Notes: a model not told the origin generated them from the letters alone. 64,000 bases of DNA from Lactobacillus johnsonii (GCF_014058685.1 NZ_CP059055.1:1798001-1862000), one strand, 5' to 3'; shown: positions 16,754 through 26,199, counted from the stretch's first letter. Translations and numbers: made by a program.

Positions 16754-18122
16754 AAAAGAAAGCCTCAAGCGTTATCTCGGTACTGATAAGCACTTTGTCA
16801 AAACGCTCGGGGCTTTTGACTTATTAACCATTGGTATCGGAGCAGTTATTGGGACAGGAATTTTTATTTTACCAGGTACGGTTGCTGCTAAAGAAGCTGG
16901 TCCTGGTGTAACACTTTCATTTCTTATTGCTGCTTTAGTTTGTACGCTAGCAAGTATGTGTTATGCCGAACTCTCTTCTAGCATCCCTGTTGCGGGCTCG
17001 GCTTATTCCTACGGAAATATCCTTTACGGAGAAGTTATTGGCTGGATTTTAGGTTGGGCATTAATCTTAGAATATATGCTCTCAGTTGCTGCAGTATCAG
17101 CTGGATGGGCTTCTTATTTCAACTCCTTACTACACAGCTTTGGCTTACACATCCCGCATCATTTTGAGGGATCATTCGATCCGTTAAATGGTACGTACCT
17201 AAATTTATGGGCAGTCATTAGTGTTTTATTAATTGGAATCTTACTTTCTCGTGGAATGAAAGCATCCATGAAATTTAATAATGCTGCTGTTTTAATTAAG
17301 ATAGCACTCATATTTATTTTTATTGGTGTTGGTTTATTTTTTATTAAGCCTAAAAACTATCAACCTTTCACGCCATATGGAACTACAGGCGTTTTACGTG
17401 GAGCTACAACAGTCTTTTTTGCGTTTTTAGGTTTTGACGTTGTTTCATCTTCAGCAGCTGAAGTTAAAAATCCTAAAAAAAATATGCCTATTGGAATCAT
17501 CGGTACTCTAATCGTAGCAGCTCTTCTCTATATGGGAGTTTCAGTAGTTTTAACTGGGATGGTAAATTATAAACAACTAGATGTAGCTAATCCGGTTGCC
17601 TACGCTCTAAAGGTCGTTAACCAAGGTTGGGTAGCAGATTTATTATCGATTGGTGCTATTGTCGGAATGAGTACAATGATGTTAACTATGATTTACTCAA
17701 GTTCACGTCTAATTTATTCTATTGGACGCGATGGACTCCTACCTAGCTTTTTAGGAAAAATTGACAAACATGGTCTTCCAGAAAATGCCCTCTGGATCGT
17801 AACTATTGTGATTGCAATTATGGGTGGTCTCTTTTCTCTTGAAGAACTTACTAGCTTAGTTTCAATTGGGACATTGCTTGCCTTCACTTTTGTTTCATTT
17901 GGAGTTATCTTATTACGCAGAAGAAAAGATATTCCTGAAGGTGACTTCAAGGTTCCATTCTATCCAGTAATTCCAATTCTTTCTGGACTTGCCTGCATTG
18001 GCATGATGTGTTTTTTATCTGTTAAAACTTATATTTTTGCTAGTGTTTGGTTCTTATTTGGACTATTTATTTACTGTGTCTATGGATATAAACATAGTAA
18101 AATCAGCAAAAGAAATGCTTAA
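16734..18122 (+). CDS. APC family amino acid permease
   Basis: A 462-residue, 12-span amino acid/polyamine/organocation transporter of the cationic amino acid transporter (YfnA/CAT) type. The TM1 motif LLTIGIGAVIGTGIFILPG is at about residues 29-47, and GFDVVSSSAAEVKNPKKNMP around residue 237 matches the TM6 consensus. It probably imports amino acids by proton symport; the substrate cannot be called. The ATG lies inside the end of gatD (20-bp overlap, AAGGAG upstream), indicating translational coupling. The closest paralogue in the window is the permease at 45821-47218, which shares the N-terminal LNARDLV/FDLLTIG and long extracytoplasmic loop layout. Confidence 0.85.
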   Translation: MKLNPFRKESLKRYLGTDKHFVKTLGAFDLLTIGIGAVIGTGIFILPGTVAAKEAGPGVTLSFLIAALVCTLASMCYAELSSSIPVAGSAYSYGNILYGEVIGWILGWALILEYMLSVAAVSAGWASYFNSLLHSFGLHIPHHFEGSFDPLNGTYLNLWAVISVLLIGILLSRGMKASMKFNNAAVLIKIALIFIFIGVGLFFIKPKNYQPFTPYGTTGVLRGATTVFFAFLGFDVVSSSAAEVKNPKKNMPIGIIGTLIVAALLYMGVSVVLTGMVNYKQLDVANPVAYALKVVNQGWVADLLSIGAIVGMSTMMLTMIYSSSRLIYSIGRDGLLPSFLGKIDKHGLPENALWIVTIVIAIMGGLFSLEELTSLVSIGTLLAFTFVSFGVILLRRRKDIPEGDFKVPFYPVIPILSGLACIGMMCFLSVKTYIFASVWFLFGLFIYCVYGYKHSKISKRNA

Positions 18123-18125
18123 TTA

Positions 18126-18172
18126 CAAAAAAGAGTAGTTACTCGGGAGTTTTGAGTAACTACTCTTTTTTA
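18126..18172. terminator. Bidirectional terminator
   Basis: Stem AAAAAAGAGTAGTTACTC / GAGTAACTACTCTTTTTT (loop GGGAGTTTT) between convergent permease and DMT transporter genes. Confidence 0.88.
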
Positions 18173-19062
18173 TTACGACTTTTCGGTTCCCAATTAAGTG
18201 CTAATACTGCACAAATGATCATTATTGAACCAATCCAATCAATTGGAGCCATCACTAATCCAAAAATAATTACTGACCCAATCGTTGCGGAAACCGGCTC
18301 AAAAGCATCTAATAAACTAGCAGTTGATGGTTTAATATAACGAAGTGATCCCATCATCCATTGAAATGGAATTAGAGTTCCAATCACGATTACACCAGCC
18401 ATTAGCCAAAAAACATTAATATTATTCGGAATCTTTGGCCATACCGGATGTACTATTACCAAAGCAATCCCTGAAAAAAGCAAGCCCCATCCAGTTACTA
18501 CTAAACTAGAAGTATGATCAAGTAATCGACGTGGAATAAGAGTATTGGTAGCTACACCTACTGCCGAAATTAGACCCCAAAATAAAACTGAAGGAGTTAG
18601 GGACAATTGATTAAAGTGCCCATGTGTAGCTAAAAAGAAAACTCCTATAAAAGCAACAATAGCAGCAATTACATCTACTGCACGTAATACCTGATGCTCA
18701 AATACTACCATATAAAATAAGACAAAAAATGGTCCAATAAACTGTAATACAGTAGCAATGGAGGCATTTGCTTGTTGAACAACAATGAAGTAACAATATT
18801 GCACGGGTAATAACCCCAACAAACCGTACGCAATGACAGTAATTGCATCTTTTTTATCAGTCATAGTTTTAAGTGGTCTTTTGCCAGTAATTTGAGCAAA
18901 AATCAATAATAATACTCCGCTTACTACCATTCGAACTTGTGAAATCCAAATCGGCGTTATACTTGAGCTGATATTAAATAATCCCTTAGCAAATAACCCT
19001 GAAATGCCCCAAAAAACACAGGCTAATGCTGCCAAGCACGTCCACAATCTCTTTTTTGTCAT
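18160..19062 (-). CDS. DMT superfamily transporter (EamA type)
   Basis: The 300-residue protein consists of two tandem EamA repeats of five membrane helices each (about residues 5-145 and 155-290), the drug/metabolite transporter layout. Diagnostic stretches are ACVFWGISGLFAKG in TM1 and FQWMMGSLRYIKPSTASLLD-like sequence (MGSLRYIKPSTASLL) near the second-repeat TM8-9. Most members export amino acids or metabolites; the substrate is unknown. The C-terminus is basic and short (EPKSRNKKE). It is a single-gene unit, divergent from the T-box/asnA transcript. Confidence 0.82.
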   Translation of the reverse strand: MTKKRLWTCLAALACVFWGISGLFAKGLFNISSSITPIWISQVRMVVSGVLLLIFAQITGKRPLKTMTDKKDAITVIAYGLLGLLPVQYCYFIVVQQANASIATVLQFIGPFFVLFYMVVFEHQVLRAVDVIAAIVAFIGVFFLATHGHFNQLSLTPSVLFWGLISAVGVATNTLIPRRLLDHTSSLVVTGWGLLFSGIALVIVHPVWPKIPNNINVFWLMAGVIVIGTLIPFQWMMGSLRYIKPSTASLLDAFEPVSATIGSVIIFGLVMAPIDWIGSIMIICAVLALNWEPKSRNKKE

Positions 19063-19184
19063 ATTTTTCCAACTTTCCTAATCTTATGCAAGATTCATCA
19101 TAACATACTAGAAAAAAATTATCTTTTTACCTCTTGCTTTTTCAACGCAAATCGAGTTAAATATACTTAATATAAAAATTAAAA

Positions 19185-19446
19185 AGCAATGAAGAGACGA
19201 GTAGATAATTTTATTCTTTCAGTGAATTAGCGTTAGTGAGAAGCTAGTAGACCCTGAATTATCGAATAACACTTTTCCGCTGTGCTGCTAGCCTAAATTA
19301 AAGTAAGCTACGCCGTCATCGGTACGTTATCAAGCCGAAGAGCATGATTGTGTTCTATTAAGCTGGTCTATTTTTAGACAATTTAGGTGGTACCGCGGAA
19401 AAAAGCCTTTCGTCCTGAGAAACTCAGGAGTGAAGGGCTTTTTTCT
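19185..19446 (+). promoter_or_regulatory. T-box leader (asparagine-type) of asnA
   Basis: A complete T-box riboswitch: stem I with GAAGAGACGAGTAG and AGTGAGAAGCTAGTAG elements, a candidate specifier AAC (Asn) at 19268-19270 in GAATAACAC, the T-box motif AGGTGGTACCGCGG at 19385-19398 pairing to uncharged tRNA 3' end, and a terminator AAAAAAGCC(TTTCG) / (GTGAAG)GGCTTTTTT at 19400-19446 that competes with the antiterminator. It should raise asnA expression when tRNA-Asn is uncharged. Confidence 0.9.
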
Positions 19447-19482
19447 TTACTCTTAAAATTTTTCTAAGGAGTACAGATAATT

Positions 19483-20493
19483 ATGACATTAATATTACCT
19501 AAGGACTACCATCCAAGTTTAACCATTCGTGATACTGAAGCCGCAATTGTTTTCATTAGAGAAAATTTTCAAGATAAAATTGCTGACAAATTAAACCTTC
19601 AAAGAATGTCAGCACCAATGTTTGTTGAAAAATCTACTGGATTAAATGATAACTTAAATGGGATTGAACGTCCGGTTGCTTTTGATATGAAGGCTATGCC
19701 AGATGATACAATCGAAGTTGTACACTCATTAGCAAAATGGAAACGTCTAGCACTTAAGCGTTATGGTTTTGGAATGCATGAAGGTCTTTATACTAACATG
19801 AACGCAATTCGGCGTGATGAAGATTTAGATAATTTTCACTCAATCTACGTAGATCAATGGGACTGGGAAAAGATTATTGCTAAAGAAGAAAGAAATATTG
19901 AGACTCTTAAAACTACTGTCAAACAAATTTTTAAAGCAATTAAAGAAACTGAAAAAGAGCTCCGCGCACGCTATCCGGGTTCTACTTACCGCTTACCTAG
20001 CGATATTACTTTTATTACTACACAAGAACTGGAAGACCGCTGGCCAGATTTAGCACCAGAAGAACGTGAAGATAAAATAGCTAAAGAGAAAAAAGCAGTA
20101 TTCTTAATGAAAATTGGCGATAAATTAAAGCGTAGTGGTAAACCACACGATGGTCGTGCACCAGATTACGATGACTGGCAGTTAAATGGTGACTTACTAT
20201 TTTGGTATGAACCTTTACAACGTAAAATAGAAATTTCTTCAATGGGAATTCGAGTTAGCGAAGAATCGCTGAAAGAGCAACTCAAAAAAGCTCATACTGA
20301 AGAAAGATCTGATTTACCTTTCCACAAAATGCTTTTAGAAGGTAAACTTCCTTATACAATTGGTGGGGGTATTGGCCAATCTCGTTTATGTATGCTTTTA
20401 CTTGGAAAAGCTCATATTGGCGAAGTTCAAGCAAGTATTTGGCCTCCCGAAATGATTGAATCATGTGAAACTGCCGACATAAAAATTCTATAG
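19483..20493 (+). CDS. asnA: Aspartate-ammonia ligase (asparagine synthetase A)
   Basis: The 336-residue protein is the ammonia-dependent asparagine synthetase AsnA, which converts aspartate, ammonia and ATP to asparagine, AMP and PPi. It is homologous to class II aspartyl-tRNA synthetase cores. Seen here: [13 protein letters not shown], the [29 protein letters not shown] block ([12 protein letters not shown]) and the C-terminal [25 protein letters not shown] block ([17 protein letters not shown]) with ATP-binding residues. The length is the family norm (about 330-340). It is controlled by the T-box leader immediately upstream and ends in a terminator at 20497-20537. Confidence 0.96.
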   Translation: MTLILPKDYHPSLTIRDTEAAIVFIRENFQDKIADKLNLQRMSAPMFVEKSTGLNDNLNGIERPVAFDMKAMPDDTIEVVHSLAKWKRLALKRYGFGMHEGLYTNMNAIRRDEDLDNFHSIYVDQWDWEKIIAKEERNIETLKTTVKQIFKAIKETEKELRARYPGSTYRLPSDITFITTQELEDRWPDLAPEEREDKIAKEKKAVFLMKIGDKLKRSGKPHDGRAPDYDDWQLNGDLLFWYEPLQRKIEISSMGIRVSEESLKEQLKKAHTEERSDLPFHKMLLEGKLPYTIGGGIGQSRLCMLLLGKAHIGEVQASIWPPEMIESCETADIKIL

Positions 20494-20496
20494 CAC

Positions 20497-20538
20497 AAAA
20501 AAAGACTGTCTAAGCCAATCGGCTTAACAGTCTTTTTC
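20497..20538. terminator. Bidirectional terminator
   Basis: Stem AAAAAGACTGTCTAAGCC / GGCTTAACAGTCTTTTT with AATC loop between asnA and the convergent APC permease gene. Confidence 0.88.
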
Positions 20539-20539
20539 G

Positions 20540-21940
20540 TTATTTACTAGCTTTACGATCTTTTCTAGAGATAATAAACATAATTAGAGGTAAGAGGATA
20601 AATCCAAAAATCATCATAGCAATTGCATACCAGTTAATTCCAGTTACTTGTCCTTGGGCATTGACTACCCCAAACTGAGCCTTCCAGTTATATTCTACTA
20701 GTAAGAAAATCACTAGAGCAATGGAAAGAATTGGAACGATAATATCAGTCCACACATTCTTTTGCGCATTTAAAACTGGTTCTGCAGTTTTTCCACGATA
20801 GAATTGAATAACTGCCAATGGAACTACAATAAAGCCTAAGAAACGTACCATAGCACTTAAAGTAATCAAGTTAACCATATTATATTCAAATGCCATTGGA
20901 ATTAAAATTGCAAATAATACGGAAATAAAGAAGGTTCTAATTGGGAAATTATTCTTAGTTCTTTTAGTTAAAGCCTTTGAGAATTGATTTTCACGTGCCA
21001 TAGCTTCTAAAATTCGTGGAGCATTGAAACTAGAAGCAACATTAATACCAAACATTGAAACTAAAGCACCAACTAAGATAACATCCCTTAAAATTTCATT
21101 CTTAAAAATAGCCGCAATTGCGACAACTTGCTTAGTTGTCATTAATGCTTTTGGATCGAGCATCATTGCAACAGCAACAACCCCAATATAAATTACCGCG
21201 ATAACAATAATAGCTAAAGGAATAGCGCGTGGTAAGTTTTTAGCAGGATTCTTCATATCGTCTGAACCAGAAGCAACTGATTCAAATCCAGTAAAGGCAT
21301 AGAAGGCAGATACGATTGCCATTACAAAACCTGTAGTAGTTAAAGTAGGAACAATCTTTTGACCATTTTGAGTAATTTGATCTACCTGACTTAAATTACT
21401 TGAAGCACCACTTACAATTAATAAAACTACCCCTGCAACAATAATTAATACTAGAGCAGCTAACTTACCAATAGTCGCTAAGTTCATAACATACTTAACC
21501 ACTTTTTGACCAAATAAATTAATTACCGTAATAACAGCCATTAATATCAAAAAACCAATAGTTACACTCATCGTTTCATTTGGGTTACCACCAAAAATAG
21601 AAATAGTAGATTTAATAACCCCAACTGCCATTACATCCCAGGCAACACTAGCTGAAAAATAACGTAAAATTCCCATATAGAAACCAACATTATTTCCAAA
21701 AGCTGCCTTTGAGTATGCATAAGCTGCTCCAGATTTAGTTACATATTTTGCTGCTGCTGCAAAAGAAATAGCTAAAATAGATGCAAAAATTGCAGCTATA
21801 AAATATACAATTAAAGCTTTAGATCCAGCCTGTTGAACTACGCTCCCAGGTGTTAAAAATATTCCTGAGCCAATAATCGAATTAATGGCCAACAAAACAA
21901 TAGACCAAAAGCCTAATTTACTTGTTTCATTTTCGTTCAT
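20540..21940 (-). CDS. APC family amino acid permease paired with C26 hydrolase
   Basis: The 466-residue protein is a 12-span APC transporter with TM1 SIVLLAINSIIGSGIFLTPG (about residues 13-32) and TM6 FYAFTGFESVASGSDDMKNP (about 213-232). The long hydrophilic region near 175-200 and a C-terminal basic tail are normal for amino acid antiporters and symporters. It follows the intact C26 gamma-glutamyl hydrolase-type gene by 17 bp on the same strand, so the pair probably forms an operon in which peptide/amide hydrolysis and uptake of the amino acid or its gamma-glutamyl derivative are linked. Which substrate is moved cannot be read from the sequence. Confidence 0.85.
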   Translation of the reverse strand: MNENETSKLGFWSIVLLAINSIIGSGIFLTPGSVVQQAGSKALIVYFIAAIFASILAISFAAAAKYVTKSGAAYAYSKAAFGNNVGFYMGILRYFSASVAWDVMAVGVIKSTISIFGGNPNETMSVTIGFLILMAVITVINLFGQKVVKYVMNLATIGKLAALVLIIVAGVVLLIVSGASSNLSQVDQITQNGQKIVPTLTTTGFVMAIVSAFYAFTGFESVASGSDDMKNPAKNLPRAIPLAIIVIAVIYIGVVAVAMMLDPKALMTTKQVVAIAAIFKNEILRDVILVGALVSMFGINVASSFNAPRILEAMARENQFSKALTKRTKNNFPIRTFFISVLFAILIPMAFEYNMVNLITLSAMVRFLGFIVVPLAVIQFYRGKTAEPVLNAQKNVWTDIIVPILSIALVIFLLVEYNWKAQFGVVNAQGQVTGINWYAIAMMIFGFILLPLIMFIISRKDRKASK

Positions 21941-21957
21941 CTATTAATAACTTCTTT

Positions 21958-22683
21958 CTATTTTTTCTTTGCATTATCAATAATATATTTAAACAGATTA
22001 TTTTGATAAGGAACTACACGATGAAGCATTTCGGGATGCCATTGAACCGCAATAACTGATGCATCTTCGTTTTCAATTGCCTCTACTACCCCATCTACAC
22101 AACGAGCTGAAACCTTAAAATCATCTGCTACATCCTTAATTAATTGATGGTGGAAAGAATTTGTTTGCATCTCTTTCTTGCCTAACAATTCTGCAATCTT
22201 AGTACCTGCTATTGTTTTTACAGTATGAGTAAGCAAAGTTGGGGTCTGACATTGACTATGCTTTAACGTTTTTTCTTTTCTATAACTAAGATCCTGATAT
22301 AAGGTTCCACCATGATATACATTAATGATTTGTGCTCCACGACAAATTCCTAAAACTGGAATTCCATTTTCTTCAGCTAGTTTTAAGAGGCGCATATCAA
22401 ATTTATCTCTTTCAGGCCAAATATCTCCCAATTTTTGTTCAGGCTCTTCACCATAGTTATGAGGATCTACATCATGACCACCAGATAAAATTAATCCTTG
22501 AACATTTAAAAGTTGTTCTTTCACAACCTCTTCATCTTCATTGAAAGGAATGATATAAGGGATTCCACCATTTTGGATTACAGAATCAATATAATCGTCA
22601 TTAACATAACTCCGACGATAGCCTGGAAAAATACCGCCATCATCAATAATTATAGAACCAGAAATTCCAATAATTGGTTTCAT
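21958..22683 (-). CDS. C26 gamma-glutamyl-gamma-aminobutyrate hydrolase family protein
   Basis: The 241-residue class I glutamine amidotransferase-like hydrolase has an intact triad: nucleophile Cys in LGICRGAQ near residue 113 and His/Glu in VQWHPEM near residue 214. PuuD-type members cleave gamma-glutamyl-GABA or related gamma-glutamyl amides in the cytoplasm. The start at 22683 is preferred (MKPIIGISG) because AAAGGAGCGAG precedes it; a longer start 11 codons upstream lacks one. It heads an operon with the downstream amino acid permease. It contrasts with the degenerate relative at 5295-5978, which has lost all three residues. Confidence 0.87.
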   Translation of the reverse strand: MKPIIGISGSIIIDDGGIFPGYRRSYVNDDYIDSVIQNGGIPYIIPFNEDEEVVKEQLLNVQGLILSGGHDVDPHNYGEEPEQKLGDIWPERDKFDMRLLKLAEENGIPVLGICRGAQIINVYHGGTLYQDLSYRKEKTLKHSQCQTPTLLTHTVKTIAGTKIAELLGKKEMQTNSFHHQLIKDVADDFKVSARCVDGVVEAIENEDASVIAVQWHPEMLHRVVPYQNNLFKYIIDNAKKK

Positions 22684-22814
22684 ATTTACTCGCTCCTTTA
22701 ACTTACTTTTTACCAATTAGACTTAATTATAAATTACATAGTTTAATTCGTAAACACTATAACTTAAAATTAACACCTTTTTCTCATTATAAGCTAATAT
22801 TATGCCCTAATAAA

Positions 22815-22840
22815 AAGACCATCCCTAAAGGAATGGTCCA
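22815..22840 (-). terminator. Terminator of the tandem permease operon
   Basis: On the minus strand GGACCATTCC / GGGATGGTC with TTTA loop is followed by TTTTTAT, just after the stop of the second permease. Confidence 0.8.
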
Positions 22841-22845
22841 ATTAA

Positions 22846-24228
22846 TTACTTTTTATTACGATGTTTAAGCATATACACAAGGCTTGCTAACACTAAAACT
22901 CCAGCACCCACACCTACAGAAATTCTTGTCTCTGGATTGATAAACATAAATACAACAATCACTAATAACATTGCAAATGCAAAATAATTTGAATATGGGT
23001 AGAGAGGTAACTTAAATGGATGTTCAGCCATTAAATGTGAATTATTTTTTCTGAATTTCAATTCAGCAATCAAAATTACAAACCATGCTACCATTCCTGG
23101 TAAAACAGAAGAACTATAGACAACAACGAACAATTCTCCCATTGACTTATTCATGGTTGACATTATCAAATTCAAAATAAAGCCGATTAAAATACCTGAG
23201 GTAATTCCAACGATAGCTCTGTCAGGAACAATACGCTTCGATAGTTTTCCAAAGGCCTTTGGCGCTTCTCCCTCATGTGCCAATTTAAATAGCATTCTAC
23301 TAGATGAATAAATACCGGAATTCGCACCTGACAAGGCTGCGGTTAAAACTACGAAGTTAATAATCCCAGCAGCTGCTGTGATCCCTACCTTAGTAAAGGT
23401 CTCTACAAATGGAGAGCCAATATTACTTAATTGATTCCAAGGATAAATTGTAACGATCACAAAGATTGCCCCAACGTAGAAAATCAAGATACGCCATAAA
23501 ACTGATTTTACGCTTTTTACAATTGCCTCTTGTGGGTTGGCTACTTCTCCAGCAGAAATACCAATTAATTCTATGCCCTCATATGAACCGGCAATAATTG
23601 CCATTGAGAAAAAGAATCCTTTTACTCCACCAGTGAAAAAGCCACCATGTGACCATAGATTACTAAAGCCGATTGGTTTTCCGTGATTTCCTACGCCGAG
23701 TAAAATCACCAGCAAACCTAAAATAATCATTATTACAATTGTTACTACCTTAATCATCGCAAACCAAAACTCTAGTGTTCCATAAGCTTTAGCACTAGCT
23801 AAGTTTGCCAGTAATAAGAAAGCAATAATTATTATTCCAGACCAAAAAACACTAACTTCAGGCCACCAAAACTTTAAATACTCTGTTGCGGCCACAACTT
23901 CTGAAATACCAACAACAATATATTGAAAGACATTAGCCCACTCAGCTAAATATCCCGCTAATGGTGAAATATACTCTGTTGCATAATCTGCAAATGATCC
24001 TGTTCCAGGACTAACATAGAGCATCTCTCCCAATGCTCGCATTACGATGTATAAAATTAGTCCTACAAACATATAGGCTAATAAAACTGATGGCCCCGTC
24101 CATTTAATAGTTGATGTAGATCCCATGAATAATCCAACACCAATGGCTCCACCTAGAGAGATCATCTCCATTTGTCCAGCAGTCATCGATCGCTTTAATT
24201 TAGGGGGATGATTCTGTTTATTCTCCAT
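22846..24228 (-). CDS. AAT-type amino acid permease, tandem copy 2
   Basis: The 460-residue APC/AAT permease has TM1 MEMISLGGAIGVGLFMGS (about residues 20-37) and the GSFADYATEY motif of amino acid transporters related to GABA, proline and D-alanine/glycine permeases. About four fifths of its residues are identical to the upstream permease (24218-25612), including the N-terminal KLKRSMTAGQ block, so the two are tandem duplicates. Its ATG lies within the last codons of the upstream copy (11-bp overlap), which indicates translational coupling. Differences concentrate in the cytoplasmic loops and the C-terminus. A terminator follows at 22815. Confidence 0.85.
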   Translation of the reverse strand: MENKQNHPPKLKRSMTAGQMEMISLGGAIGVGLFMGSTSTIKWTGPSVLLAYMFVGLILYIVMRALGEMLYVSPGTGSFADYATEYISPLAGYLAEWANVFQYIVVGISEVVAATEYLKFWWPEVSVFWSGIIIIAFLLLANLASAKAYGTLEFWFAMIKVVTIVIMIILGLLVILLGVGNHGKPIGFSNLWSHGGFFTGGVKGFFFSMAIIAGSYEGIELIGISAGEVANPQEAIVKSVKSVLWRILIFYVGAIFVIVTIYPWNQLSNIGSPFVETFTKVGITAAAGIINFVVLTAALSGANSGIYSSSRMLFKLAHEGEAPKAFGKLSKRIVPDRAIVGITSGILIGFILNLIMSTMNKSMGELFVVVYSSSVLPGMVAWFVILIAELKFRKNNSHLMAEHPFKLPLYPYSNYFAFAMLLVIVVFMFINPETRISVGVGAGVLVLASLVYMLKHRNKK

Positions 24229-25612
24229 TATTTACACCATCCTTTTTATGTCGAAATAGATAAACAATTGTAGCTATAAGTAAAACAGCAGCTCCCACTA
24301 ATACAGAAACTCTAGTTTCAGGGTTAATAAGCATAAAGATAACTATAACAATCAGCATCAAAAATGCAAAGTAATTGGAAATAGGGTATAACGGTAACTT
24401 GAAAGGATGGTCTACTAGTAAATCTTGATTATTGCGTCTAAATTTTAGTTCAGCAAGTAAGATTACAAACCATGGAATCATACCTGGTAAGACTGAAGAC
24501 GAGAAAACGACAACGAATAAATCTTGAGTAGATTTATTAATTGTAGCTGCAATCATATTAATAATAAATCCAATTAGTATTCCCCCGGAAATACCTAAAA
24601 TTGCATGATTAGGAACAATTCGTTTAGAAATATGTCCAAAGGTTTTAGGAGCATCTCCATCATGAGCTAATTTAAAAAGCATTCTACTAGATGAATAAAT
24701 TCCAGAGTTTGCTCCTGACAAGGCTGCCGTTAAAACCACAAAGTTGATAATACTTGCCGCTGCTGTAATTCCTACCTTTGCAAATGTAGTTACAAATGGA
24801 GAGCCAATATTACTTAATTCATTCCATGGATAGATCGTAACAATAACAAAAATTGCTCCAACATAGAAAATTAAGATACGCCACAAAACCGATTTAACAC
24901 TTTTTACAATGGCTTTTTTAGGATTGGCTACCTCACCAGCAGATATGCCTAGTAACTCGATTCCTTCATATGAACCAACAATAATTGACATTGAGAAGAA
25001 GAACCCTTTTACTCCGCCTGTGAAAAAGCCACCATGTGACCATAGATTACTAAACCCAGTTGGCTTTCCGCCGTTCCCTACTCCAAAGAAAATTACAATG
25101 AATCCTAAAATAATCATTAAGATAATAGTTACAACTTTAATCATTGCAAACCAAAACTCTAGGGAAGCATATGCTTTGGCACTAGCTAAATTTGCTAACA
25201 CTAAAAACAAAATAATAATAATTCCTGACCAAAACACATTCACTTTCGGCCACCAAAACTTTAAATATTCAGTTGCTGCAACTACTTCAGACATTCCAAC
25301 AACTATATATTCAAATACATTGGCCCACTCAGCTAAATATCCCGCTAATGGATGGACATATTCAGTTGCATAATCTGCAAACGATCCTGTTCCTGGATTA
25401 ACATATAGCATTTCCCCCAATGCCCGCATTACGATGTATAAAATTAAGCCAACGAACATATATGCCAGTAAAACAGATGGGCCTGTCCACTTTATAGTGG
25501 AAGTGGATCCCATGAACAATCCAACCCCAATTGCCCCACCTAAAGATATCATTTCCATTTGACCAGCAGTCATGGAACGTTTCAATTTAGGCATTGACTT
25601 TTTATTTTCCAT
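24218..25612 (-). CDS. AAT-type amino acid permease, tandem copy 1
   Basis: The 464-residue, 12-span permease is the promoter-proximal member of a duplicated pair. TM1 reads MEMISLGGAIGVGLFMGS and TM6 IVGSYEGIELLGISAGEVANP, typical of AAT family symporters. The C-terminus (RHKKDGVNNGE) overlaps the start of the second copy. It is preceded by a consensus minus-strand promoter at 25690-25718 and, between promoter and ribosome site, by an intrinsic terminator hairpin, which suggests control by attenuation. The substrate is unknown; GABA, alanine, serine or proline are family possibilities. Confidence 0.85.
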   Translation of the reverse strand: MENKKSMPKLKRSMTAGQMEMISLGGAIGVGLFMGSTSTIKWTGPSVLLAYMFVGLILYIVMRALGEMLYVNPGTGSFADYATEYVHPLAGYLAEWANVFEYIVVGMSEVVAATEYLKFWWPKVNVFWSGIIIILFLVLANLASAKAYASLEFWFAMIKVVTIILMIILGFIVIFFGVGNGGKPTGFSNLWSHGGFFTGGVKGFFFSMSIIVGSYEGIELLGISAGEVANPKKAIVKSVKSVLWRILIFYVGAIFVIVTIYPWNELSNIGSPFVTTFAKVGITAAASIINFVVLTAALSGANSGIYSSSRMLFKLAHDGDAPKTFGHISKRIVPNHAILGISGGILIGFIINMIAATINKSTQDLFVVVFSSSVLPGMIPWFVILLAELKFRRNNQDLLVDHPFKLPLYPISNYFAFLMLIVIVIFMLINPETRVSVLVGAAVLLIATIVYLFRHKKDGVNNGE

Positions 25613-25629
25613 TACTTAGTGCCACTCCT

Positions 25630-25718
25630 ATAAAAAAAACTAGCAGTCACTTGAGAGCTAGTTTTAGATATCAAAAATTGATTAATGATATTTTAATACA
25701 GGTACGCGTTAATGCCAA
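25630..25718 (-). promoter_or_regulatory. Promoter and short leader with intrinsic terminator upstream of permease pair
   Basis: Promoter: TTGGCA (complement of 25713-25718), a 17-base spacer and TAAAAT (complement of 25690-25695). The transcript would run about 60 bases before a hairpin AAACTAGC / GCTAGTTTTTTTT (about 25632-25664) with eight T, directly followed by TAGGAGTGG ribosome site and the permease ATG. This is the layout of a transcription attenuator; no T-box motif or leader peptide is obvious. Confidence 0.5.
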
Positions 25719-25732
25719 GGCCTTTTTAACAA

Positions 25733-25768
25733 AAAATAAGGAGCTTAGCCTCAGAGCTAAATCTCCTT
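25733..25768 (-). terminator. Terminator of the manLMNO operon
   Basis: Minus-strand ATAAGGAGATTTAGCTC / GGCTAAGCTCCTTATTTTTT forms a hairpin and T-run directly after the manO stop. Confidence 0.85.
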
Positions 25769-25771
25769 ATA

Positions 25772-26134
25772 TTACTTTTGCTTAAAATTCCGTTTGATTT
25801 TTTGCCAAATGGTAAGAGCTTTTCTCATGTTATCTGCTGGTACATGCTTTCGAATAGCGCGTAAAGTTGGCTTTACATGTCTCGCAGCAAAAATAAAACT
25901 ACCATTTTTTTTAGTACAAATCTTAAACCGAGGAATATATTTTCCACCAAAATATACATCCGCAACTACAACGGTTACTTCATCCCACGGAATCTGTACA
26001 TAGTCATTTGGATTATTATCACTATAAAACTCAAACCCTTTATCTCCGACTAAAACTTTTCCATAAGTAGGAATTCCTCTAAACCAAGTCGCAGCATCTA
26101 CATATTCTGATTTTGTATTTAATGATTGAACCAT
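25772..26134 (-). CDS. manO: DUF956 family protein (ManO), mannose PTS accessory
   Basis: The 120-residue protein matches DUF956/ManO, a small soluble protein encoded at the end of mannose-family PTS operons in lactic acid bacteria; recognisable parts are TWFRGIPTYGKVLVGDKGFEF (GKVLVGDKGFEF) and VQIPWDEVTVVVADV. In Lactococcus ManO relates to bacteriocin (lactococcin)/man-PTS physiology, but its biochemical role is unclear. It lies 66 bp after manN; an intrinsic terminator hairpin (26161-26183) between the two suggests that manO is expressed at a lower level by read-through. Confidence 0.85.
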   Translation of the reverse strand: MVQSLNTKSEYVDAATWFRGIPTYGKVLVGDKGFEFYSDNNPNDYVQIPWDEVTVVVADVYFGGKYIPRFKICTKKNGSFIFAARHVKPTLRAIRKHVPADNMRKALTIWQKIKRNFKQK

Positions 26135-26154
26135 ATAAAAAACCTTTTCATATA

Positions 26155-26190
26155 TAAGAAAAACGGTCTAAACAAGACCGTTTCTTATCT
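26155..26190 (-). terminator. Intraoperonic terminator between manN and manO
   Basis: AAACGGTCT / AGACCGTTT with loop AAACA-type sequence, followed on the minus strand by TTTTC. It lies 15 bp after manN stop and would reduce transcription of manO. Confidence 0.7.
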
Positions 26191-26199
26191 GATTAATTG

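Noticed and set aside
19185-19446. Small coding gene in the leader of asnA
   Set aside because: The region has all T-box elements and no ribosome site with an open frame.
24909-25373. 154-codon plus-strand frame opposite the first tandem permease
   Set aside because: Mirror frame of a conserved transporter gene; no ribosome site and no recognisable domain.
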